Below the pieces are notes generated by a model, which worked only from the letters and a program-made list of their open reading frames with translations, made no database searches and had not been told where the DNA came from. Below are positions 9,551 to 19,622 of a DNA stretch of 64,000 bases, piece after piece (the stretch's first letter is position 1; each line of letters starts with the position of its first letter). Source of the DNA: Muricea muricata (Eukaryota > Cnidaria > Anthozoa > Malacalcyonacea > Plexauridae). Position numbers and translations under genes: made by a program. The DNA lies in contig OY979727.1 of the NCBI GenBank assembly GCA_963855995.1, positions 7,906,446-7,970,445 on the forward strand, read 5' to 3'.

Positions 9551-11751
9551 ATAAACTGATTGGTTGATTAAATTAACGCTAGTCTCAGTTTGATTCAATA
9601 GTGAATGAAAATGCTGTGTAAATGTGACAGCGTTAAAATAACTTCTTTTTGTCAATCTGATTTACCTTAAGTTGCCAATATTCGTGGATGTGTACATACC
9701 TATATTGACGTGAACTCTGTCGTTGCTCTCAACCAAATCAAAGTTAGGACTTAGCCACTGTTGTTTAATACCTGACTTATTGCAAATCATATCCGCTTTA
9801 TGAGAGGCTTAATCCGGGGGAACTAACTTAGTTAAGTGATTGGCAGACTTGCTGGCGATGCTTAGCCATTCATGCATGCAAGTAAGGAGGGAAACGAGTA
9901 AACTGCACGCAATCTTAAAAATGAGCATATATTCACAACATTAATAACATACCACAACCTTTGATTGTGCTAGATAAAACCGAAGGCGAACAGAAATTTT
10001 GCAAGATATGAAGGCCAACTATAGGTTAAATTGCAGAAATGTTTTTGAAAATTTGAAAAAAATTGAAAGGGTCTGAAGTTAAACGACAATGAAAATCCAA
10101 AATTCGCTTCGCATTGCCATGTCGCGTCCGTTCTATGTGGGCAGTGGGCCTTTAGGACTGATGTCCGGAACGGCTTCCTTCGACAAAAAATTCATTTCAC
10201 ACGAAATAAATCGGCACTTGCGCAGTGAAAATAATTTAGACACCGCGAGGAAAATTTCGCTAGTTCTAGAAGTATATTCTACTCACTACGATATTGAAAA
10301 AAGTGCACGAATTCAATTCAGTCACTCATCTGCAGCCATCTATGTTCCGATTATTAAAGACTTCTCCCGACGAATTTTGTTGTCGTGGAATCAGGCCTTT
10401 TAGGTCTATTTTAATGCACGATAACCCAGCCCATCAACCGCTTATGATAGGAAATCAGAGGTGGAGAGATGTCCCACCCATTCCAGCTACAAATTCACAT
10501 TAAACTTAATAGAGACTTCACCTAAGATCAATCTTAGCTAAGGTCTCGATATTATAATTCAATATTATCAATCATAATCAATATTATTATTTTGATATTA
10601 TAAAATCCCTAAATTGTATTTTACAAAGAAAAAATTTGAAAACTGATGGCAGAAGCTCGTCAAATTTTGAGAGATATGATTTCCATATGTTAATTGATTC
10701 GTAGTTATCGTGTGACCTAATACAAGGGAACTTAAATACTTGTTAAGACAACGATGGGATGTTAACCCAGGCATAGGTGTACGGGGTAGAAGAACTGAAC
10801 GTTGCACTGAGAGCGGAAACACATAAAATTTTTAGAGAAAAAGCAGAATAGTTATGATTTACGTATTAATTTATTTGTGATCGTCTCACAGAACGGAACT
10901 AACTTGTTAAGAGATAACCTAGGGGATACTATGTATGGAACTTTGTGAAATTCATGAATAATTAATGAGCTTTATACCCAATAAATGAACCATATTTATG
11001 TCAGATGATATCTTTTTAAACCCCAATACAGGTCAACAATCTGATAAAGCTATGCCCTTAACTTCGATACAGCTGTATTCTAATTAGCATGCATTTATTA
11101 AATTAATGTTCGTATATTCGACGCGCACGAAACAAAGCTAATTAAATCCCCATACAGATCTGCTGCTCATATTGTATCTATTACATATATATGCGAGGCA
11201 GCTCGAATGAAAAAGTGTAACAATGAAATTCTGGATATGAATTTCCCCTGAATATTTTCAAAATTAGGCGAAAAAACACAAAGTTATTCTATTCTTGCGT
11301 TTCATGTAAAGTCGTTTTACTGTCGGTCAAATATTACTTGCCCACTCTTATACAGCATAACCATCAGTTGTTGTCTCTCACTGAGATTCGAAACCCAAGA
11401 ATAGACCAATGTATTCTTTCGTCTCGTGAATATTCATTACAGGTCACATGTGCAAACTATGTACTCTCAGTTATTATCAGTTGCCCATCTTGACTACCTG
11501 ACAAGAATTTTTGATCTCAGTGGATAGTACTGTAAAGTTTGAATCTTTTCTAGCTAAGTATTTTATATTTTAGTCAAATATATTATATATATTGACGCAG
11601 AAATTTATTTTACAGATGCATGCATTATCAAAACTGCTCAACAAAAGTACCGAAACGACCTGCTTTTCGCAAATGCTCTCATGCAACACTATTAGAGCTA
11701 TTCTAACTTGTACATGTTTCAAATAAAGAACACTTTGAGATGACAATTACC
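9551..11751. other. AT-rich stretch without a recognisable gene
   Basis: The longest open frame (10089-10403, plus) has no recognisable motif and no supporting splice signals. I see no strong repeats or RNA genes. Confidence 0.4.
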
Positions 11752-11861
11752 TTATGTATGGTGCGGTCGAGCCACATTCAAGCTTGACTTTTCTTTGTCG
11801 TTTTCGCTGGGATACTGTTGAATGTCTTTATAAATATCCGAAACACGAAATGTCTTTTCGC
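11752..11861 (-). CDS. Candidate short coding exon, unrecognised
   Basis: On the minus strand a good acceptor (CCATTTTCACAG) precedes a frame with a polar, protein-like composition (EKTFRVSDIYKDIQQYPS onward) that stops at 11754-11752. The same frame can also be read from an upstream ATG without splicing, giving a 43-residue product. No family is recognised. It could be a terminal exon of a small gene or chance. Confidence 0.25.
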
Positions 11862-12027
11862 CTGTGAAAATGGCAAGAAACATGATTAAAGTGTCATTTT
11901 TAGTCTAAACTCCTATCTATACACCAAGTAAAGAACTATACTTTAACTGTACCTCTATTTTTTCGCTTCAATCTCTATTCAACCTTTCAAAGACTTGAAA
12001 TCTTTGTTGTTTTTTTTAGTATCTTTC

Positions 12028-12755
12028 CACAGGTAGCCCGATAAGCGGCTGCACATGCTGTCATCATAATTATGTATAATATACTAAAAGGTTGGCAACT
12101 TCCCAACGGATTTTGATCCGTACGAACTATATACACAAACTTACACACAAAAATATTCGCACTTAAACACGGAAAATTCGAAAAAAAACTTACTCTGGAG
12201 GGACAATGACTTCTTTACAACATTTGACAAGTATTATTTTGCTTTGAAACGACTGAAAACTCGAGAATTTTGGCAAAATACAAACGTTTTTGAGTTTAAA
12301 ACGGCAGAAAATTGTTAGGATGCACAAAACCTGCCTTACGTCACAATTTCTAAGGCTCTTATTGGCCAGATTTTTCCGCGAAGGTAAATACGCCATTTCA
12401 CGGGAAAATCTGGCCAATAAGAGCCTTAGAAATTGTGACGTAAGGCAGGTTTTGTGCATCCTAACAATTTTCTGCCGTTTTAAACTCAAAAAATTTTGTT
12501 TGTATTTTGCCAAAATTCTCGAGTTTTCAGTCGTTTCAAAGCAAAATAATACTCGTCAAATGTTGTAAAGAAGTCATTGTCTCTCCAGAGTAAGTTTTTT
12601 TCCGAATTTTCCGTGTTTAAGTGCGAATATTTTTGTGTGTAAGTTTGTGTATATAGTTCGTACGGATCAAAATCCGTTGGGAAGTTGCCAGCCTTTTAGT
12701 ATATTATACATAATTATGATGACAGCATGTGCAGCCGCTTATCGGGCTACCTGTG
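12028..12755. mobile_element. 728 bp near-perfect palindromic element with 7 bp target duplication
   Basis: Arms at 12028-12380 and 12399-12755 are almost perfect inverted copies around a 19 bp spacer, with termini CACAGGTAGCCCG. ATCTTTC occurs on both sides (12021-12027, 12756-12762). A 7-8 bp duplication fits hAT- or P-type transposases. Open frames on both strands, which read as the same peptide, are a consequence of the palindrome and are not genes. Confidence 0.85.
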
Positions 12756-13099
12756 ATCTTTCTTGCTGTTGCCTGCTGTTGCTTGCTGTTTGCCAAAAAA
12801 TGACGAACACGGTCTGATCTTGATTTGATTGGGTGTTAGATTGTTCTTAAATTTTAAAAGCCAATCAAGTGCTGTATCGACTATTCGTGACAATTTGTTA
12901 TTAACAAAAATAAATATAGTCACTGCAGCGAAAATTTAAGTTTAGTGCCGCTTCATTTTAAATGTCAAGAATAGTTTTCCTTACGTATTTTTAACATTTT
13001 CCAACCAATGTTCGAGGATAGATTTCAATTATTTTACGCTGACGACTGTTAGGTCTGTCAGCCCTTATATATAAATACAGGCTAGCTTTGACAAGACTT

Positions 13100-14190
13100 G
13101 TTACTCACAAGCAAGTTTTTTCAATAACTTGCAGAAAGCGGCAGAAAGGCTGCATTAAAATATTAAATCGCATCAAGTCTGATTTTCACTGCAAATTTGC
13201 AGCAGTCTTGCAGCAAGTCTGTGATATCAACTTGCACCAAATCTGAAAATATCAACTTGCAACAAGATTGAAAAATATTATACCTCAAATTCAAATTGTC
13301 CAATCAAAATACCATATTTCTACCACGTGATGAGGTGATTTCTCACTGTATCTCACTTTTAAAGTGAGATACAGTAAATATCTCACGCTGTCATGGCAAC
13401 GCTTGTACACGCAAGCACAGATTGGCAAGTTTTCGTAAACAAAATTGGCGAATGTGCGAAAAGTTTGATTAACTTCACGAAGAATCATAAAGTATTTTGG
13501 AGGACAAGGACGTTACAAGGAAAACACAAATATTGAAAAAATCAAAAGGAATTTTCTGTCCTTCTCGTTATAAAAACAAACAAAGAACTGGCTATTTTAT
13601 ATTTTAGAGCATCATATTCACGAAGGTATGTTCAACTTGAAGAACTTAAAAATTTATTCTTACGGAAGTTTCTGATTTTCGGTATAATATATCATTTATA
13701 GACCCTCCGCTCGGGCAAAAGCCCTCGGAAAATATCATCACTTCAGGAAATTTCACCGAATTTCACCAAGATTTCACCGAATCCCCCTCGCTCCGGGTAT
13801 ATAAATGATAAATATTATCAACTTGCAGCAAGTCTGACGAACGCATCAAGCCTGATGCAAGTTGCGAAAATCAGATTTGCTGCAAGTTGATATCGCAGAC
13901 TGAAAAAATCAACTTGCAGCAAGTCTGATTTTCGCAACTTGCATCAGCATCGATGCGTTCAACAGACTTGCTGCAAGTTGCTGTACGACAGACTTGTCAA
14001 GACTTGATACCCACAAGCTTGCTGCAAGTTGTTGTAACAACTTGCAGCAAGTCTGCAAATATCAAGTTGCAGCAAGTCTGATCCTCACAGACTTGCTGCA
14101 ACTTGATGAAGTGAACAGGCTTGCGTTGCTGCAACTTGATGACAACTTGCAGCAAGCCGGTAAAGTCCACAACTTGCAGCAAGTCTGTGG
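13100..14190. repeat. Interspersed array of an 18 bp motif (CAACTTGCAGCAAGTCTG) in both orientations
   Basis: More than a dozen full or near copies of the motif or its complement lie at 13200-13275 and 13816-14190, with spacers of 5-40 bp. Two parts form a larger hairpin: 13816-13893 is roughly the complement of 13910-13980. A TATA-like TATATAAATAC precedes the array at ~13066. The array is split by a separate segment at ~13282-13809. No coding role is evident: the Leu-Gln-Gln-rich open frames simply reflect the repeat. Confidence 0.75.
13282..13809. mobile_element. Segment inserted in the 18 bp array, flanked by AAATATTAT
   Basis: AAATATTAT lies at the left edge (about 13273-13281) and recurs at the right edge, consistent with a 9 bp target duplication. 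Inside are a GTATCTCACTTTTAAAGTGAGATAC palindrome near 13348-13372 (longest arm 10 bp) and an inverted pair at ~13690-13712 and 13788-13811. Clear terminal repeats are not visible. Confidence 0.45.
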
Positions 14191-14542
14191 CGTTTCTGGC
14201 TCTGGCTGTGTCGTTATGTCAACACTCGTGCAATTTGGAAAAACCCGAAATTTAGTTTCCACACAATTCTCTTTTTTCCAATTTTCACTCGTGTTGATAT
14301 AACTGTATGTAAACACGGAAAATGTTTTATACTTCTTAACTCAGTAAATTAGATAAAGAGTTCTAAGTACGCTTGCTTATAGATTTGTCTCAAATGTACT
14401 TCTTAAACACTTGAGTCAAGTGTTTGTATATAGTGTGTTTTTAAGTCAATTTAACAATACAAACACTTATGGTCAATTTGGAGCCGCCGAGATCTGCTCT
14501 TGTTTTCTGCGACAGTGTTGTAATAATGAAGCATTTATAGAT

Positions 14543-14970
14543 CCCGTTTACACGACATCATGCAAAGTTTTATCGGGAGGAATATTCGTGCGGATGCACC
14601 TTGCGTTTATACGGCCCTTCTCTATCCAGACAAGTTTTGGATTACGAATAAACTGCGTACAAACTTTTAATCTGCTACGAAAGTGCACTAGTGTCGGACA
14701 AATATTTGTCCGGTATCGTGTAAACGCTAATCGGGACGAATGTTTGCACGGATCTGTTTCAGATTCCTGTTTGAAACACATCATGTTAATGTAGATCCTT
14801 GCAACCATAGCAACACCCGTTCACATCCGAAAACTGGCGAACAGAGACCGAAAGATTTAATCCGTGCAATGAGATATCGTGTAAACGTGAAGCCAATGTG
14901 GACAAATATATATTAGTAAGAGTACAAAAATCTTTCGGAACAAAATTTTGTCGAGCGTCGTGTAAACGGG
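14543..14970. mobile_element. MITE with CCCGTTTACACGAC termini
   Basis: CCCGTTTACACGACATCATG at the left matches the complement of CGTCGTGTAAACGGG at the right. Two further CGTGTAAACG segments inside (14716 and 14876) suggest internal subrepeats. No coding capacity. Confidence 0.6.
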
Positions 14971-15120
14971 GCCATGGGCCCATAAACATTTAATTTCCCG
15001 AATTTGCTTCAGTGCGCACGAAGCAATAGGCTGAAATCGAGGCGAAAAATTAATGAAATCCATAGTCTCTGGGCAGTTTTAATGCCCATTCTCTGGTATT
15101 TTTTTCGTGTGCATTAAAGC

Positions 15121-15262
15121 CTCCAGCCTCTTATCCACTCATCGCAAAACGCTCTCGCAAGCTAGCAACGAGTACTTGCATATAATTAAAATATAATTGG
15201 ATGGAAATAATCGCAGCGAGCTTGCGAGTTGATTCTTGCGATGTGTGGAAAAGAGCCTTCAC
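15121..15262. repeat. Small foldback repeat
   Basis: Arms 15121-15165 and 15213-15262 are imperfect inverted copies (CATCGCAAAACGCTCTCGCAAG against the complement of CTTGCGAGTTGATTCTTGCGATG). Confidence 0.5.
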
Positions 15263-15728
15263 GAAGTGTCTTTCAAGGCGTTCATGGGCGGAGTGTAATC
15301 ATCCTCACTGATCTCAAAAACATGACGGACTATCGATATCATTGAAATATAATCATGCAATTTTTCTTAAAAACGTTTGACAGTTTTAACTCAACAATTT
15401 CGATATTAAATGTAGAAATATATGAAGCAAGAATAACATTAAGAACTGTCAAAGAGAAATGTGGAAAAAGTCTTGAACGGCCCGGTAATTATAAGAAGAC
15501 AGTAAGTGCTCGAGCAATAAACTCTTGGAGTGTATATTATTGCGAACTATACTGGCGATTACAAGGTTAAATGTTCAAATACTAATTGAAACGTATTGCA
15601 TTTCCTGGTATTTGAAGCATAAACTGACACTGTGCAAAGAGCAAGAATTGAGGTGATGCTATTTCCTCGTCCCGTAGCCGTCCTAGTATAGCTACAATCT
15701 TATAAAAGTGCTAAAATTAAACCCTAAA

Positions 15729-15998
15729 TTAATACTTAATACTACAGAATAAACAATGGTTATGATAGATCTTTTCGCAAACTGTTCCACCAATTAATTT
15801 TGGCGTTTTTCCCTCACCGCCATCTTCCAAACACTTGGTTACGTCACCTATTCGTATCACTTGAACTTCGTTGTCAATGATTTTACCCTGGTCCTTATAT
15901 TTTGTCTGGGAAACATCCACCAGATTGTAGAACTTGTTCGTTTTTGAAATCCCAATGGAAGTCATATTTGCTGCATGACTTTGCCATGTTTTCCATAC
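15729..15998 (-). CDS. Candidate terminal exon, unrecognised protein
   Basis: On the minus strand an excellent acceptor (CTTTACTTTTTTAG) precedes an exon starting at 15998. Read in phase 0 it is open for 89 codons (VWKTWQSHAANMTSIGISKT onward) and stops at 15731-15729. Read in the phase left by the candidate first exon at 19200-19167 it gives a shorter product that stops after about 34 codons. I cannot decide between them, and no known domain is visible. If both exons belong together, the 3.2 kb intron holds the 185 bp tandem repeat. Confidence 0.4.
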   Translation of the reverse strand, partial: VWKTWQSHAANMTSIGISKTNKFYNLVDVSQTKYKDQGKIIDNEVQVIRIGDVTKCLEDGGEGKTPKLIGGTVCEKIYHNHCLFCSIKY

Positions 15999-15999
15999 C

Positions 16000-17950
16000 T
16001 AAAAAAGTAAAGCTAAGTTAAAGATGCAGGGTTCGTTCATTTCAAGTGGAATTTAAGGGCTTTTCAGGGACTTAACTTTCAAGTTAATTCAAGGACTCAA
16101 ACTTGAGCATCAGCCGTGAAGAAAAAGCACCCAAACAAACCTTAAAACATGTTCAAAAATTTTACTTTTACGAGTTAAGAACATTAAAAATGAAGAATGC
16201 GTAGACTTTCTGGTACTTACACGCATTTGTTAATTATAATTTAAAATTTATTAGTTTATTTTCAAGGATTTTCAAGGACATTTAAGCTTTGAACGAAGCC
16301 AGGTTTAAGCACCATCACAAACGAAGGGGACGATTATGTGTTATGTTTTGGGCGAAGTTTAATAGTATTAAGAGGAGATTTTTTAGAAAGTCGCGTATTT
16401 TTTGCGAAAACCGCTCAAAACTTAGCGACCAAGCCTTCGCGAAAAAATGCTCTGCCGCCATCTTCTGTTTTGAAAGTTTTCCAAAAATATTTGCGAAGAA
16501 AAACAGAATTTTACTGGATTTTTGGTTTTGTCATGAGGCAAAACATTGCTAAATATAAAGAAGGATAACGTGGTAAGTGTAATATCGTATTTAATGGACG
16601 TTATTTGAATTATTATTATGTTAATATGCACACGTATCTGACTCAGGAGTGAGCATATTTTAGCTGCAAAATTATCTGCTATTTTAAATTAATAATAAAA
16701 CTGATTGAAAGCCACTGCTTTCGTCCTCTAGATGATGAGCAGCTTGTTCACAACTCGTTAATAACATAAGTACATGGGAAACGTTAAAGGATTTTGCATT
16801 TTTAAGGAAGATTTGAGTATTTGTAATTTTAAATCCGTTTACTTCAATTTACTGATTTTACAGGCATTCAGTTTTTTACTCATTTACAGGCATTCAGTAT
16901 ACAACTTCATGCCATACGCTATATAATCTGAAACGCCCTTTTTAGGAATGAAAATAAAATTTTCAGCCATATGTTTACTGTAAAGTTTTGAATTACACCA
17001 GCATCACGGATGCAACAATCTGGTAGGAAGGTTGCTGAACCAGGACTGGTCATAAAGCAGGGCCTGACAGTCAACTGAGGCAGGATGCGTTATTAGTAAA
17101 GACACCAGACAGGCTCAAGGAGCCAAGCATGTTGACATCAAAACAAAATTGGCTATATGGTCATAAGGGCCAAATATTTTATTTTTTTTCTTTGATAATT
17201 GCCTGGGGATTAACTCAGACCCCCCCCCCCCCCAGTAACCTGAAGTAAATCAATTCCTCTACTAGTTAACCATGAAAGTATTTTTTTATAGATCTCTGCG
17301 ATATTACTATTACAATCTTGAAGATATGATTACAGTATCTGAAAACATCAACCTCATTCTGTCAGTGCTGGGTGACAAAAACCTGCACATTGTGGAATAT
17401 TTTGTCTACTGTATAAAGTTATATACATTTTCATTATATTCACACAAGAATAGATTGTATCATAAATAATAATCTGTGATTTAATAAATATTCATTTTCA
17501 TCTTTCATTTTTTGTTTTCTTTAATAGCCTGCAAGAAAAGATCTTCTTAGAAATTCTGATATTTTTGCACATTTATTATGATACACTGTATATGCATGAT
17601 TTAAACTATGCCTGGCCTGGCAGAATTCCAATAAATAGGTCCCACCCACCCATGTGTCTATTTCCATGTGTTTAAAATGTGTTTTTATCATTTAAAATAC
17701 AATGACCAAATTAATTTGAAAGGAACATGAGTCATGATTGTTGGTGTGGACAGTACCTGTTAATGGTAGCACGCAGACATAATTTGGTTGGTTTTAAAAA
17801 TCATAAAAAACGGCCTAATCAATGAATAATGGTTTGAGTTGAAAATACCTTTTCTAGTTCAATTCTCTTCCAAGACTGCTGGACTTTATGGCATTTGTAA
17901 AATGTCACTTGAAAGTAATAAAATAATACAATACAATGTAACACAAATGG
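16000..17950. other. AT-rich stretch, possible intron
   Basis: No recognisable gene. It includes a C15 run at 17220-17234 and a few short open frames without motifs. Its position between candidate minus-strand exons at 15998 and 19167 suggests intron. Confidence 0.35.
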
Positions 17951-17954
17951 TAAA

Positions 17955-18900
17955 TATTACATCATAACAGTAACATGGCTTTCATTCAATGTCAATTTTC
18001 TTTTCGGCGTCCACTTCCGAATGACTTCAAATTTGAACTGGATGTAGTTTGTAAAGTCATTTTGATTTTGAAATGCATTTCAGGATTGAGAAAAACATCC
18101 AGGCACACAAAAATTGAAATAATGGAAGGTTATTTGCAAATATTGCATCATAACAGTAACATGGCTTGCATTCAATGTCAATTTTCTTTTCGGCGTCCAC
18201 TTCCAAATGACTTCAAATTTGAATTGGATGTAGTTTGTAAAGTCATTTTAATTTTTAAAGACATTTTAAGATTGAGAAAGACATCCAGGCACAAAAAATT
18301 TATATAAAGGAAGGTCATTTGCAAATATTACATCATAACAGTAACATGGCTTTCATTCAATGTCAATTTTCTTTTCGGCGTCTACTTCCAAATGACTTCA
18401 AATTTGAATTGGATGTAGTTTGTAAAGTCATTTTAATTTCTAAAGAAATTTTAGCATTGAGAAAGACATCCAGGCACAAAAAATTTATATAAAGGAAGGT
18501 CATTTGCAAATATTTCATCATAACAGTGACATGGCTTTCATTCAATGTCAATTTTCTTTTCGGCATCCACTTCCAAATGACTTCAAATTTAAACTGGATG
18601 TAGTTTGTAAAGTCATTTTGATTTTGAAATGCATTTTAGGATTGAGAAAAACATCCAGGCACACAAAAATTGAAATAATGGAAGGTTATTTGCAAATATT
18701 GCATTATATTATGAGTTGAACAATGCTTGGATTCAAAGTCAATTTTCTTTTCGGCGTCCACTTCCGAATGACTTCAGATTTAAGCTGGATGTAGTTTGTG
18801 AAGTCATTTTAATTTTTAAAGACATTTTAAGATTGAGAAATAAGAGCAAACACATAAAAAAGGGAATAATGAGGATTGAGGGCATATACCTCAATCTCAT
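17955..18900. repeat. Five-copy tandem repeat with ~185 bp unit
   Basis: The anchor GTCAATTTTCTTTTCGGC starts at 17991, 18177, 18362, 18547 and 18738, giving spacings of 186, 185, 185 and 191. Units share long identical blocks and differ by scattered substitutions. Copies 1 and 4, and copies 2 and 3, resemble each other most, suggesting that a dimer was duplicated. Both strands carry short open frames per unit, with no proven coding function. Confidence 0.85.
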
Positions 18901-19166
18901 AACAAGTGGACCAACTGCCAAGTGTGCAGGACAATAGATATTTATTTCCAAAACACATTTGCATAATAGGACTTTTTCCTCATAATATTACAAATATAAG
19001 CTTAGGTGATTGTTGAAAAAACTAGTGTAGTAGGGCAATAAGATAAAACGATAGCTTGCCCCTGGCTTGCAATGTATAGATTGTCAGTATATAGTTGACA
19101 CAGCGGTAGAAATAAAATTTTAAATTAAAGAACAAAATACAAGTAAAAATTAACAGTATATCTTAC

Positions 19167-19200
19167 CTTGATCATCTCCAAAGTCCCGAGGTAAGTCCAT
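19167..19200 (-). CDS. Candidate first coding exon (11 codons) with strong donor
   Basis: The ATG at 19200-19198 opens 11 codons plus one base (MDLPRDFGDDQ) and ends in CAAG followed by GTAAGA, a near-consensus donor. Upstream on the minus strand are a CRE-like site and an ATGGCGG motif typical of metazoan start regions. The next exon would lie at lower coordinates; 15998-15729 is the best candidate. No family is recognised. Confidence 0.4.
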
Positions 19201-19429
19201 TGTAGGTATTAAAATCTTCGCGCGTGTTGTGAACTGAATGACTGAACTTATTAAATCGCGTCGTCGAATATCGAGCCAATTTCACGCAATTTTTTATTTC
19301 CCTTTCTCTATCGATAATAAATCAGTATCCTAATATAACACATTTATTAATTAATTCAATTTTTTTCCATATAAATTACCATATACGTCTTTATTTTTAA
19401 ATATTCGTAGTAGAACAAAACGATCACCG

Positions 19430-19480
19430 CTCTTTGACAACCGCCATGTTGGAAAAATTCATTGATAACGACGTCATGGG
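19430..19480 (-). promoter_or_regulatory. Candidate TATA-less promoter motifs
   Basis: On the minus strand, TGACGTCG (CRE-like, complement of 19469-19476) and CAACATGGCGGTTG (YY1-like, complement of 19439-19452) lie 240-280 bp upstream of the candidate ATG at 19200. Both motifs are often found near CpG-type start sites. Inferred from motifs only. Confidence 0.3.
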
Positions 19481-19622
19481 TTTTGAGAGCGTATTACGCA
19501 CATAGAAAAAATTCTCCTCTTAATAATAATCCGCTTCGAAGGAGTGAGCTAGAATAGCAGAATTCACAATAAAACAAACCTTTGTTAGCAATGCTTTTCC
19601 TCCATCAGCTTTCATTTCTAAG

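Noticed and set aside
10089..10503. Plus-strand frames of 69-104 codons
   Set aside because: No motif, no homologous feel, weak start context, and no splice or promoter support.
12190..12568. Overlapping open frames of 92-107 codons on both strands
   Set aside because: They read as the same peptide because they lie in the two arms of the 12028-12755 palindrome; no motif or start context supports a gene.
13200..14190. A CRISPR array
   Set aside because: Repeats occur in both orientations with irregular spacing, and the DNA is clearly eukaryotic.
13994..14316. Leu/Gln-rich open frames on both strands
   Set aside because: They follow directly from the CAACTTGCAGCAAGTCTG array; both strands are open for the same reason.
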